Shown: piece after piece, positions 9,701-18,547 of the stretch
Position numbering within the stretch: the first letter of the stretch is position 1
How the letters are laid out: every line of letters begins with the position of its first letter
From: Paenibacillus sp.
GTDB lineage: Bacteria > Bacillota > Bacilli > Paenibacillales > YIM-B00363
DNA length: 64,000 nucleotides
Assembly (NCBI RefSeq): GCF_035645195.1
Contig: NZ_DASQNA010000030.1
Location: 310,001-374,000 of the forward strand
Direction: 5' to 3'
Position numbers and translations under genes: made by a program
Notes under the pieces: generated by a model
Told to the model about the DNA's origin: nothing
Database searches by the model: none
The model's input: the letters and a program-made list of their open reading frames with translations, nothing else

Positions 9701-11678
9701 CGCAAACCAAGCGAAGGTGACCGGACTTCGGCTGGAGCTGGCCGATCCGCCGACGCAACGCCATAATCGGGCGTTACTCGACGTATCCGCCAGCACGGGG
9801 GTCGAGATCGACGGCGTCCGCCTGGTCGATTCGGGCGGCCCGGGCTTGCTCGTGGATGCATCGACGGGCGTCGCCGTGCGCAACAGCCGCGTGGACGGCG
9901 CCGGAACGGCGGGTATCGAAATCCTGGGCAGCCGGCAAGTGTTCGTTGAGGATTCGACGATCGCAGGCGCTCGGGACAGCGGTATTCATCTGAACAAGCT
10001 TGGCGCCATCGCGCGCGAGCCTCAATACGTAAGATTGCAAGGCAACCGCATCGAAGGCTCTCGCGACCATGCGGGCATTTCGATCGCAAGCGGGAATCAT
10101 ATCGAAATTCAAGGAAATCTCATTTCGGATACGCATATGGCCGGCATCTTGCTGTATTACACAAGCGAAGCTTTCTCTCACGAGAAGGTCAAGGTCGTCG
10201 GCAATACGTTGGTGAATACGAACAGCGGCCCGCTCACGTACCATTACGGGGCGATTACGGTGCAGCACAGTCGGAAAGGCGATTTGGAAGTACACAGTAA
10301 TCGGATCCAGGGAACGCCGTATTCCGGCTTCGCCGTAGACCGCAGCACGCTGACGAGGCTCCAACTCGGTAGGAACGTCTATGAAGGCGTCGGCGGAGAA
10401 GCGGTGCTGCTGTGCCCGCCGAACGCTCAGAATCAGGCTTGTACGATCGCGTCTTTCGTCGATCTCGACAGGACCGTCAATGTGAATGCGATCAAGCCGA
10501 AGCTCCTCGATTCGAACGATTGGCAGCGTTGGGCGGTTGAGGTGGAGCTTGAGAACATTGGCGAGACGGTGATCGACGGGGAAGTCGTCGTAACGGTCCC
10601 CTACGACTCTTCCCCGGTTCCGTTCACGGCTGCGCCGGGAGAGATCGTTCGCCGGATCATCGAGGTGCCCGCGGATGTATTGTCCCGCACGGAAGCCGTT
10701 CCGCTTCGCATCGAGGCGCGCCTTCCCGGCGGGATCACGGTTCCGGCCGAGGCGGCCGTGAACTTCCTCGCCGCGGCGAAAACGATTGTACCGCCATCCG
10801 TTGACGGCGATCTCCGGGAATGGGAGCAGGCGATGGCGTTCCGATTGGAGTCGCCGCGCCAATATAAGACGGTGAGCGGGGGTACGACGCCTTGGGGCGG
10901 AATCGCCGATCTGAGCGGGTCGGGAATGGTGATGTGGGATGACGAAAGTCTCTATCTCGCCGCCGCCGTTCGCGATAACGTGCACCGCCAAGGGCAGACG
11001 GACGGAGCGGCCTGGATGGGCGACAGCATTCAATTCATGATCGATCCGGGCCGGGTGGAAGGCCCCGGAAGCAAGGGATACAGCGAATTGTTGTTCGCGC
11101 TCGCGGATACGGGCGACATCGTGAAATGGCGTTGGGCGTCGGTTGCCGGCCGTCCGATCGGTTCGCTGGCGAACAGCGAAGCGGCGATCGTACGCGACGG
11201 GGATACAACGAAATACGAAATACGCATCCCTTGGTCGGAGCTGCTCCCCGCGGGGGAGGCGGCGCCGGAATCGCTGATCGGCTTCTCGTTCCTCGCGAAC
11301 GATGACGACGGTCCCGGGCGGCACGGCTGGTTGGAGTACATGAGCGGGATCGGCAGCGGGAAGAACGCCGCGTTGTTCGGGGATCTGACTCTTGCGCCGG
11401 CGCCTCCGGTCCAACTTGAGCATTTGCAAGCCTTACTGGATTATTTCGCGGAAGCGGGCGAGCTCGAGCATTCGCTGTATGCGGCGTTACGAAACTCGGC
11501 AATGGCTGCGAAGCAGCACGCGGAGAAGGAACGGTTCGAGCAAGCGGCTAAGCAGCTCGAGGATTTTGTAAAGCATATCGAACGACCCTCCGGGGCGGCG
11601 CTGACGCCCCAGGCGGAGGCGCGCCTGAAGCGAACGGCGGAGACGCTGATCGCGGAGTGGCGCAACTCCGGACTCTAA
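6756..11678 (+). CDS. Secreted double beta-helix (pectate-lyase-3-like) protein with CBMs
   Basis: A 1640-residue secreted protein. It has a signal peptide (about 1-30), an N-terminal beta domain, a DNRLRE/CBM96-like module (about 215-390), a first right-handed beta-helix opening with VADVKKFGAAGDGETNDREA, a second one opening with VNVKAYGAKGDGTGNDLVA, then a CBM9-like module (PPSVDGDLREWEQA to the end of the beta-sandwich, about 1345-1550) and a short helical tail. Pectate_lyase_3 domains occur in polysaccharide lyases, glycosidases and epimerases, so the reaction is not fixed by sequence. ATG 6756 is chosen over the frame's earlier codons because it follows AAAGGGG and gives a signal peptide. 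It probably attacks the polymer outside the cell. Confidence 0.85.
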   Translation: MMRIRRSSLAFLLAISLLVGVAVPGAGAATAAASGDGAAPEPIVYRASAGFSGTQGGNGWHYWKQRSGVRSDLVYAETPTGNPVVPRWKDAVSNTPWISATAMHPGASDDVVRAWKAPSHGTVGIGGSARKGDNLGDGVLVSIEKNDAVLWSAHLTTTEPSLPTGVESVPVAEGDIIAFVVRKNVTLNNDHTNWDPIVTFTPGGGNGGEPGEEAPDAIPVAAAVNTRGGPHADVNQKMLVANGSEFVIKHFLKNGATDAPTHREGYLQADFGILIGRAEAVDTVTMNVYVPEAAGKDVPITIRGLQNAEWTESEITYNNAPAEPGVVLDTVVVNNAGWYRFDVTSYVLARIEAGLPVVSFRVTDDAATDTLVRFRSNDASEPELRPYLSLDEAGGGDGRLSRGTVANLPESFYARPGLEGMPRIDYASMYVADVKKFGAAGDGETNDREAFDRAIAALEQVGGGIVYMPAGRYYFAATPPPGTDARDRRFWDRTDERALENIHFVGEGDATTIVFRSPGLAALPEGQLFHTANGAYNGRPYGWRIDGVNISFRSFGTSWSPRLDMRAINGPYNIGLSGENIQAIDLNVDQGAIGIVFWQGTKNVWAVDNEVRNTGADGIHFANVVNAVAAYNYTENINDDAIGFVSDAPGTRGWPVSENNFALHNTIVRTTWGRGVSAGGIGHRIEGNWIESSLLAGVFTNSLGQAGETGVPVERISIKNNTILRSDQNNRADNNFNQSHLYRGAIAMNNLANEVTIEDNRIFGTPGSGILLSAWGSALRAANLAIRGNEIADSAAGAIKINNNATIHGLDISNNRLLGNANSVLFGGTLSGETYAGNLVSQPTVPAKEGFEVSAAAPSFTDIYDAMENAPNETAWANAPEVNVPETIVNVKAYGAKGDGTGNDLVAFYDALDAIPETGGVLYVPQGIYNLEPIAERSNVPFTAIRHHLLIQGRSHIELRGDGEGSVLRFRSEDHQGIRLLGANQAKVTGLRLELADPPTQRHNRALLDVSASTGVEIDGVRLVDSGGPGLLVDASTGVAVRNSRVDGAGTAGIEILGSRQVFVEDSTIAGARDSGIHLNKLGAIAREPQYVRLQGNRIEGSRDHAGISIASGNHIEIQGNLISDTHMAGILLYYTSEAFSHEKVKVVGNTLVNTNSGPLTYHYGAITVQHSRKGDLEVHSNRIQGTPYSGFAVDRSTLTRLQLGRNVYEGVGGEAVLLCPPNAQNQACTIASFVDLDRTVNVNAIKPKLLDSNDWQRWAVEVELENIGETVIDGEVVVTVPYDSSPVPFTAAPGEIVRRIIEVPADVLSRTEAVPLRIEARLPGGITVPAEAAVNFLAAAKTIVPPSVDGDLREWEQAMAFRLESPRQYKTVSGGTTPWGGIADLSGSGMVMWDDESLYLAAAVRDNVHRQGQTDGAAWMGDSIQFMIDPGRVEGPGSKGYSELLFALADTGDIVKWRWASVAGRPIGSLANSEAAIVRDGDTTKYEIRIPWSELLPAGEAAPESLIGFSFLANDDDGPGRHGWLEYMSGIGSGKNAALFGDLTLAPAPPVQLEHLQALLDYFAEAGELEHSLYAALRNSAMAAKQHAEKERFEQAAKQLEDFVKHIERPSGAALTPQAEARLKRTAETLIAEWRNSGL

Positions 11679-11683
11679 AGGCA

Positions 11684-11724
11684 AACATGTCCCGCGTCGG
11701 AACCGGCGCGGGGCATGTTGTTTT
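11684..11724 (+). terminator. Intrinsic terminator after the beta-helix gene
   Basis: A 17-bp stem (AACATGTCCCGCGTCGG with CCGGCGCGGGGCATGTT, two U-G pairs) has a loop of only AA and is followed by GTTTT. It ends the importer/beta-helix transcription unit. The lyase operon then restarts from its own promoter. Confidence 0.9.
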
Positions 11725-11758
11725 CGCGGTCCCAAGCGATATTCAAAATATGCAAGTT

Positions 11759-11874
11759 GCTCAAAAACTGTTAGATCGGACCATCAACGGCGTTCTCCTG
11801 CGCGGACGCAAGCGTTGTTAGCGTTGCAAAACTTGATAGTTGTTACCTGCTCCTCCGCTCCGTTACATTGGGGC
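11759..11874 (+). promoter_or_regulatory. Lyase operon promoter matching the importer promoter
   Basis: Box A GCTCAAAAACTGTTA (11759-11773) is identical over 15 bases to the one at 2880. Box B, TTGCAAAACTTGATAGTTGT (11824-11843), aligns with the second importer box. The -35 TTGTTA (11840-11845), a 17-bp spacer and the -10 TTACAT (11863-11868) follow. The distance from box B to the -10 is the same as at the importer promoter (38 bp from box start to the GTTACA), and box A to box B is 65 versus 66 bp. Confidence 0.7.
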
Positions 11875-11914
11875 TGTGGCGAACGGAAGAGTCATGTGAG
11901 GGGGAGTGCAGACC

Positions 11915-14161
11915 GTGCTATACGATGCATCGGCGCTCGCCGAAATCGGCGATAAGCGCGAATCGATTCCGGCGGTTCGCGAGGGATGGGAACGCTTCGC
12001 AGCGAGAATGCGGGCGATCGACGAGCGTTCAATCGCGGCATACGAGAGCAAGCTGGAAACGCTGCGCAATCGGGCGAGAGAACTCGGAGGAAACAAACGG
12101 TTTACGTTGGGCAATTTCGTAAGGGAGCTCTCGAAGGAGGCGCATCGCCTTGCGTTCTACTACAACATGACGGCCGAGCCCGCGGCGGCCGATGGCGCGC
12201 GGCGATTGCTGTCGGCGCTATGCCTTGAGGAGGCGTGGTTATATCAAGAGGGCGGGAACCGAAAATCGGATTTGTGGACCGCGGATATCGGCGTGAACGC
12301 CTCGATCGCCTTCGCTTCGATTCGTTCCGTTCTGAGCGACGAGGAGCGGGATACGATCTCGGGTTGTTTGCGAGAGAAAGCGTTCTTGCCGCTGTATGAC
12401 GATTGGCTGCATCCGTCGAGACGCATCCATGCGCTGGACACGATGGGACATAACTGGTGGAGCGTATGCGTGGCGGGGGCAGGCGTCGTTTTGTTGGCGT
12501 TGGGGGAGGACGGGGACGAAGACGATGCGTACTTGCACGCCGTCGCCGAAGGCCTGAAGGAATGGTTTGCGTATCCGGGCAACGTGCTGCAAAACAAAAA
12601 GGGCAACTTCGGGACCGGCGGGGATTATATCGAGACGATGAGTTATCTCGATTACGCGTTAAGCAATGTCGTCGTCTTCGAATCGCTGTACCGCAGACGC
12701 ACCGGGGACGACGGACTGCTGCGTCTGCCGATGCTCGAAGGGGTGCCCGATGCTTATATCGCTACGGTGTATCGCGCGGCGGACGGCGCCATGAAGACAC
12801 TCAATTTCGGAGACGTCGGCGATCGGGCGAGTTACACGTACGTGTGGCTGCGGCTCGGCGAGCTGCTGCGGCGGGGGGATATGCTCGCGTTCTATCATGC
12901 CTTCAAGTCCGCGCCGGACGGTCCGCTCGAGCTGTTCTATTATCCTTCGGCGTTGGCGCCGACGCCTTCCCTTCCGAGCGCCGACACGGCGGTGCTGGCG
13001 CATTCCGGTTACGCCGTGCTGCGGACCGAACGGCAAGACGGCGGCGAGACGTTGTTCGCGATCAAGACCGGCGAAAGTTGGAACCACAATCATTTGGACG
13101 TCGGAACGTTCCAACTGATCAGCCGCGGGAAAGAAATTATCGTGGACTCCGGCTATTGCGTCTATTCCAAACCGTTGTATAACAGCTACTACCGACAATC
13201 CCGGGCGCATAATGTCGTGCTGCTGAACGGCGAGGGTCAGCCGCCGGAGATGATCGAATTCGGGACGAAATTCGAAGGGACGATCCCCGTGACGCTGGAA
13301 GCGCCGGGGTACCGATACGTACTTGCGGATTGCACCGGGCCTTATATGCATCTGTATCACCGTTTCTACCGTCACGTGGTATTGGCGGACCGGTTCCTTG
13401 TGATGTTGGACGACCTGCATGCGAATCGGGACGGCGACTTCGAATGGCTGCTGCATTACGACGGGGCAGCAGAACGGCACGACGATACGACACGCATCGT
13501 AATCGACGGGGAGACGCTCGAGGTTCGCCATCTGTATCCCGAGCGGAAGACGTACGCGACGGAGCAAGGCTACCTCAGCTCCTTCCACCGGAGCAGCGGA
13601 ATGGAGGATGTGTTCCCGGAAGCGGAGTATGTCTCGATTCGGGCGAGCGCTGCAGAGCGGCGGTTGAAATTCGTCAACCTGTTCCTGCTTCCCGGCGAGG
13701 ACCCGGCGAGCTTTGGGATCGAGAAGTTCGGCGACGAACGCGTGCACGCGTTCCGCATTCGGGAGCCGCATGGGGACGAGACCGTATTTTACTGCAACAC
13801 GCTGGCCGACGGCCGCGTCATGCATGACAACTCTCATGTCCGATTCGAGCGAATCGAGACGGACGCGTTTCTCGTTTCGCTGACCTTCGACGGGGGAGGG
13901 CGGTTGATTCGAGCTAGCCTGCACAACGGAAGCTATGTGAAGGTAGACGGGGTTTGTCTGTTCAGCACGCTGCTCAAATGCGACGCGACGTTAGATTATC
14001 GGGACGGGCTCGAGATCCGGACCGTCATGACTGCGGCCGCATGGTGCCACTTCAAATATGACGGCGACGCCACGGCAGACGGCATCCGGTACGATCCGAA
14101 CGCCGGCATGTATCGGAAGCGATTAGAGGCGGGGGCCGGAACGGTACGACTGCAATCTTAA
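11915..14161 (+). CDS. Heparinase II/III family polysaccharide lyase
   Basis: A 748-residue protein with an N-terminal alpha/alpha toroid and a C-terminal beta-sandwich of the heparinase II/III fold. Conserved signatures are visible: SWNHNHLDVGTF (metal/active-site His-Asp region) and SRAHNVVLLNG, plus GGDYIETMSYLDYA in the toroid. These lyases cleave uronic-acid glycosidic bonds by beta-elimination and leave a 4,5-unsaturated uronate. No signal peptide is seen, so it probably acts on imported oligosaccharides. Two GTG codons compete; 11915 is preferred because GAGGGGGA lies at proper spacing, whereas it abuts the GTG at 11906. It is the first gene of the operon with GH38 and GH88. The precise PL family cannot be told by eye. 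Confidence 0.88.
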   Translation: MLYDASALAEIGDKRESIPAVREGWERFAARMRAIDERSIAAYESKLETLRNRARELGGNKRFTLGNFVRELSKEAHRLAFYYNMTAEPAAADGARRLLSALCLEEAWLYQEGGNRKSDLWTADIGVNASIAFASIRSVLSDEERDTISGCLREKAFLPLYDDWLHPSRRIHALDTMGHNWWSVCVAGAGVVLLALGEDGDEDDAYLHAVAEGLKEWFAYPGNVLQNKKGNFGTGGDYIETMSYLDYALSNVVVFESLYRRRTGDDGLLRLPMLEGVPDAYIATVYRAADGAMKTLNFGDVGDRASYTYVWLRLGELLRRGDMLAFYHAFKSAPDGPLELFYYPSALAPTPSLPSADTAVLAHSGYAVLRTERQDGGETLFAIKTGESWNHNHLDVGTFQLISRGKEIIVDSGYCVYSKPLYNSYYRQSRAHNVVLLNGEGQPPEMIEFGTKFEGTIPVTLEAPGYRYVLADCTGPYMHLYHRFYRHVVLADRFLVMLDDLHANRDGDFEWLLHYDGAAERHDDTTRIVIDGETLEVRHLYPERKTYATEQGYLSSFHRSSGMEDVFPEAEYVSIRASAAERRLKFVNLFLLPGEDPASFGIEKFGDERVHAFRIREPHGDETVFYCNTLADGRVMHDNSHVRFERIETDAFLVSLTFDGGGRLIRASLHNGSYVKVDGVCLFSTLLKCDATLDYRDGLEIRTVMTAAAWCHFKYDGDATADGIRYDPNAGMYRKRLEAGAGTVRLQS

Positions 14162-14184
14162 TTTGAAAACGGGGAGAATGCGCG

Positions 14185-17100
14185 ATGTTTTATACAGAGG
14201 AAAAGCTATCGATGCGCATCGATGAAATCGGCGTGCTGCGATATCGGCATGCCCAGCCGCTCGAGGCGATGGAGACGCTGCCCGACGACGAGACGAGGAA
14301 CGGCGTATACCCGCCCGAAGGCGGCGTGCGGTCGATAGTTCGCATGGGGGACCGCTGGAAAGGGCGGGATGCGTACATCTGGCTATTGGCGAAAGTACGC
14401 CTTCCGGACCCGCTTCCGGGACACCGTATCATCGGCAGGTTCGACTTCGGCAAGACGTACCATGGCAACAACCAAGGCTTCGAGTCCTTGCTGTTCGTTG
14501 ACGGGAAGCCGTATCAAGGGGTCGACTCGAACCACCAGGAGGTGTTCCTCGACCGCTTCGGCAGCCGTTCCGTCGAGCTCGCGTTCCGCTTATGGTCCGG
14601 GTTGGAGGGCGGAGGGGCGCCGACGCCGCAGGAGCACGAGATCAAACGGGCGGAAATCGCGTATTTGCACGAAGGAGCCGACGATCTGTATTACACGGCA
14701 CGCGCGACGGCAAGCACGGTTCGGGTTTTGTCCGCGGACTCGCCGGAACGGCATCGGCTGCTCTCGGCGCTGGATCGGGCGTTCAAGCTGATCGATTGGA
14801 CCTGTCCCGGCTCCGATGCGTTCTACGCATCTGTCGCGGATGCGCGGGCTGCGCTAAGCGCTTCCCTCGCGGAGATGGAATCGAATCATCCCGTGACGGT
14901 GCGCTGCATCGGACATACCCATATCGATGTCGCTTGGCTGTGGCGGCTTCGCCATACGAGGGAGAAGGCGGCCCGCTCGTTCTCGACGGTGCTCCGTTTA
15001 ATGGAAGAATACCCGGATTACATCTTCCTTCAGACGCAGCCGCAGCTGTACGAGTATATGAAGCAGGATTATCCGGAAATTTACGAAAAGATCCGGGAGC
15101 GCGTGAGCTCGGGCGCATGGGAAGCGGGCGGGGCGATGTGGCTGGAATCCGATTGCAACCTGACGTCGGGGGAATCGCTCGTTCGGCAAATTTTGTTCGG
15201 CACTCGGTTTTTCCGCGAAGAATTCGGGGTGGAATGCCGGTATTTATGGCTGCCGGACGTGTTCGGGTACAGCTCCGCGCTGCCGCAAATTTTGCGTAAA
15301 TCCGGAATTACGTCCTTCATGACCACGAAGATCAGCTGGAGCCAGTACAATCGTATGCCGCACGATACCTTCTATTGGCGGGGCATCGACGGCTCGGAAT
15401 TGCTAACCCACTTCATCACCACGCCGGAGATCGAATTTCCGCATGAAACGTATTATACGTACAACGGTTATGTGGTGCCGGAGACCGTTAGCGGCATCTG
15501 GCGCAACTATCGGGATAAGTCGGTGAATCAGGAGCTGCTCCTTTGCTACGGTTACGGGGACGGCGGCGGCGGCGTCAACCGCGATATGTTGGAGATGCGG
15601 AGGCGCCTTGAATCGATGCCGGGCCTCCCGAAGGCGGTGCCGGGCCGCGCGGACGACTATTTCGCGAAGCTGGAAGAGACCGTCGCCGCAACGGACCAAT
15701 ACGTTCACGTCTGGGACGGCGAGCTGTATATGGAGAACCACCGCGGCACGTATACGAGTCAAGCGTTCATCAAGAAGGCGAACCGCCGCATGGAGCTCTC
15801 GCTTCGCGCCGCGGAGCTTCGCGCCGTGACAGCGGGTCTGTTGGGCGGCTACGATCTTGCGCGGGGACAGGCGTTATTGAACGAGGCGTGGAAAATTACG
15901 CTTCGGAATCAGTTCCACGATATTATCCCGGGTTCCTCGATCGCAGAGGTGTACGATGACGCACGCCTCGAATACGAAGAGGCCGAGCGCCTCGTCGCGG
16001 CGGCGGATCGGGAGGCGAACGACGCGCTGATGGCTCCGGCGGCGGCGGCGAACGTCGGGTCACCGACTGTTCGTGCGTACACGATTTACAACAGCGCCTC
16101 TTGGGAGCGCGACGGCTTGGTCGCCGTACCGGAGGAGCAGGCGGAGAACGGGCTCTGGCGCCGGTCGGACGGAACGCTTCTTGAGGCGCAGCGCACCGAG
16201 AACGGGTGGCTCGTTGCGGCCGCGGCTATGCCGGCGATGGGGTTCGAGACGGTAACGTTCGAACCGAACGAAGCAGCCCGGGAGAATGAAGCGGACAGCT
16301 TCGTGTGGCTCGGGGACGGAATCGATACGCCGTACTACCAGCTTCGTTGGAACGCCGCCGGTCAGCTGGAGCGCATCTACGATAAGACGTTCGGGCGCGA
16401 CGTGCTGGCGCCTGGGGCGCTCGGCAACGAACTGCAGGTGTTCGAGGATAAGCCGATGCAATTCGACGCATGGAACATCGACTTGTTCTACCAGGAGAAG
16501 ATGCGCACGGTTGATGCCTTGTCGTCGGTCGAGCTCGTCGAACTGGGGTCTCTCCGCGCGATCGTCGCGTTCGAGTGGACGTATGCGGATTCGACGATTC
16601 GCCAAGAGATGCATCTGTATGCGAAACGCCGCCGGATCGACTTCCGCACCGAGGTCGATTGGCGCGAGCATCACCAGCTGCTGAAGGCGGCGTTCCCGGT
16701 GGACGTTCGCGCCGCGGAAGCGACCTACGACATTCAATACGGCAACGTGAAGCGCCCGACTCACTGGAACACAAGTTGGGACTACGCGCGCTTCGAGACC
16801 GTGGGCCATCAATGGGCCGATTTGTCGGAACGGGGGTACGGCGTCAGCTTGTTGAACGACTGCAAATACGGCTACGACATCAAGGATAACGTCATGCGCA
16901 TCAGCTTAATTAAGTCCGCGACGTACCCGGATCCGAACGCCGACCAAGGGGCGCATGCGTTCACGTATTCGTTGCTGCCGCACGGCGACGATTGGGCGGC
17001 CGGCGGCACCGTGGAAGAAGCTTGGGACTTGAACGACCCGGCGAGGGCGGCGGCCGGCGCGGCACTGCGCGAGCGCTTCTCCTTCTTGCGCGCCTCCGCG

Positions 17101-17337
17101 GGACACATCGCCTTCGACGCCGTGAAGAAGTCCGAGGACGGCGACGGCATCATCGTCCGGTTCCATGAATTCGAGGGACGGCGCGGGACGGTCACGATCG
17201 ACTCCGACCTGACGATCGACTCCTGGCAGGAAACCGACTTAATGGAACGGCCGATCGGAGACGTGCGGGACGGAGCGCTGGAATGCTTGGTGAGGCCATA
17301 CGAAATTAAGACGTTCCTTGTGAGGTTCCGACCATGA
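14185..17337 (+). CDS. GH38 alpha-mannosidase
   Basis: A 1050-residue cytoplasmic glycoside hydrolase family 38 enzyme. The zinc/active-site motif HTHIDVAWLW is at about residues 244-253 and the nucleophile region WLPDVFGYS is at about 354-362. Both are intact, as are the C-terminal beta-sandwich domains (MHLYAKRRRIDFRTEVDW). Family members release alpha-mannose with retention of configuration. The length is normal for bacterial GH38 enzymes. ATG 14185 follows GGGGAGA, 23 bp after the lyase gene. The last codons overlap the GH88 start by 4 bp, which implies translational coupling and joint action on the same oligosaccharide. Confidence 0.95.
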   Translation: MFYTEEKLSMRIDEIGVLRYRHAQPLEAMETLPDDETRNGVYPPEGGVRSIVRMGDRWKGRDAYIWLLAKVRLPDPLPGHRIIGRFDFGKTYHGNNQGFESLLFVDGKPYQGVDSNHQEVFLDRFGSRSVELAFRLWSGLEGGGAPTPQEHEIKRAEIAYLHEGADDLYYTARATASTVRVLSADSPERHRLLSALDRAFKLIDWTCPGSDAFYASVADARAALSASLAEMESNHPVTVRCIGHTHIDVAWLWRLRHTREKAARSFSTVLRLMEEYPDYIFLQTQPQLYEYMKQDYPEIYEKIRERVSSGAWEAGGAMWLESDCNLTSGESLVRQILFGTRFFREEFGVECRYLWLPDVFGYSSALPQILRKSGITSFMTTKISWSQYNRMPHDTFYWRGIDGSELLTHFITTPEIEFPHETYYTYNGYVVPETVSGIWRNYRDKSVNQELLLCYGYGDGGGGVNRDMLEMRRRLESMPGLPKAVPGRADDYFAKLEETVAATDQYVHVWDGELYMENHRGTYTSQAFIKKANRRMELSLRAAELRAVTAGLLGGYDLARGQALLNEAWKITLRNQFHDIIPGSSIAEVYDDARLEYEEAERLVAAADREANDALMAPAAAANVGSPTVRAYTIYNSASWERDGLVAVPEEQAENGLWRRSDGTLLEAQRTENGWLVAAAAMPAMGFETVTFEPNEAARENEADSFVWLGDGIDTPYYQLRWNAAGQLERIYDKTFGRDVLAPGALGNELQVFEDKPMQFDAWNIDLFYQEKMRTVDALSSVELVELGSLRAIVAFEWTYADSTIRQEMHLYAKRRRIDFRTEVDWREHHQLLKAAFPVDVRAAEATYDIQYGNVKRPTHWNTSWDYARFETVGHQWADLSERGYGVSLLNDCKYGYDIKDNVMRISLIKSATYPDPNADQGAHAFTYSLLPHGDDWAAGGTVEEAWDLNDPARAAAGAALRERFSFLRASAGHIAFDAVKKSEDGDGIIVRFHEFEGRRGTVTIDSDLTIDSWQETDLMERPIGDVRDGALECLVRPYEIKTFLVRFRP

Positions 17338-18524
17338 GGAAGACGGGGAGCGGCGAAACGGAGGTACGCGAATCGGTGGATCAGTTGATCGAGCGGGCGC
17401 TGCGGGACGCCGTCGCGAAGACGAAGCGGAATACGCTGAGACACGGCGATCGCTTCCCGTATATTACGGAGGAGCAGCGTTACGACTGGCGAGACAGCAA
17501 CGACGAGTGGATCGAGGGCTTCTATGCCGGACTGGCGTGGCTGGGGTTCGAGTGCGAGCGGGATGCCGCGCTCGGCGACGCGGCGCGGCGCTTGACCGCG
17601 CGACTCGTCGAACGCATGGAAGCGAATCGCGCGATGGGGCATCACGATATAGGATTTCTTTATTCGTTATCGACGAAAGCGGAATGGATCGTCGACGGGG
17701 CATGCGCGTCGCGCGACCGGACGGTGCAGGCGGCGGATGTGTTGATGCAACGATGGCGAACCGGAGGCCGATTCCTGCAGGCATGGGGGGAAGAGGGGCA
17801 TGCGGAGCACGGCGGGCGGATTATTATTGATTGCTTAATGAATTTGCCGCTGCTCTTCTGGGCTTCCGAATCGACGGGGAATCCGCGGTATCGGGAAGTC
17901 GCAGAGACGCAAGCGGCGCGCTCGTTGAAGTATTTGATGCGCGGAGACGGTTCTTCGTATCATACGTTCCGATTCGATCCGGTCACGGGCGAACCGATCC
18001 GCGGCGAGACGCACCAAGGCTACCGCGACGGCTCGACGTGGGCGCGCGGGCAGGCGTGGGCGGTCTACGGCTTCGCGCTCGTGCATCGGTACACGGGGGA
18101 ACGGCGGTACCTGGACGCGGCGGTCCGTGCGGCGGCGTATTTCCTCTCCCGGCTGCCGGACGACGGAGTCGCGCACTGGGACTTCGATGCCGCGAAGGAT
18201 GGACTAGACAACCGGGACAGCTCCGCTTCGGCGATTGCCTTGTGCGGACTGCTCGAGCTTGGACAGCTTCTTGAAGAGCACGCTCCGGAGAGGGAGTCGT
18301 TCCGACAAGCAAGCGAGCGCCTTATGCGCGCGTTAATCGTCTCCTGTTCGACGCTGGACGACCCCGACGCCGAAGGGCTGCTGAGGCACGGCGCTTATAA
18401 TGTCTTGGCCGGCAAAGGGCCGGACGATTATATGATCTGGGGCGATTATTTCTATGTCGAGGCCCTCATGCGCGTCGCAAGAGGCGTGCCTGGGTACTGG
18501 TACGAGAGAAAGCGGGAAGTTTGA
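17334..18524 (+). CDS. GH88 unsaturated glucuronyl hydrolase
   Basis: A 396-residue alpha/alpha toroid enzyme of glycoside hydrolase family 88. Characteristic segments are DEWIEGFYAGLAWLGFE near the N-terminus, then HQGYRDGSTWARGQAWAVYG and NRDSSASAIALCGLLE. GH88 enzymes hydrate the 4,5-unsaturated uronate that a lyase leaves at the non-reducing end, so it fits the lyase two genes upstream. The start overlaps the GH38 stop as ATGA. No signal peptide is seen, so the enzyme is cytoplasmic. GH105 is a related family and cannot be fully excluded, but the WARGQAW context favours GH88. Confidence 0.92.
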   Translation: MRKTGSGETEVRESVDQLIERALRDAVAKTKRNTLRHGDRFPYITEEQRYDWRDSNDEWIEGFYAGLAWLGFECERDAALGDAARRLTARLVERMEANRAMGHHDIGFLYSLSTKAEWIVDGACASRDRTVQAADVLMQRWRTGGRFLQAWGEEGHAEHGGRIIIDCLMNLPLLFWASESTGNPRYREVAETQAARSLKYLMRGDGSSYHTFRFDPVTGEPIRGETHQGYRDGSTWARGQAWAVYGFALVHRYTGERRYLDAAVRAAAYFLSRLPDDGVAHWDFDAAKDGLDNRDSSASAIALCGLLELGQLLEEHAPERESFRQASERLMRALIVSCSTLDDPDAEGLLRHGAYNVLAGKGPDDYMIWGDYFYVEALMRVARGVPGYWYERKREV

Positions 18525-18547
18525 AACGGACGCAAGGTTAGCGTACG

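Noticed and set aside
9774-9883. Possible frame interruption in the second beta-helix, suggested by many overlapping frames
   Set aside because: The main frame is continuous from 6756 to 11678 with consistent beta-helix repeats, so no frameshift is needed.
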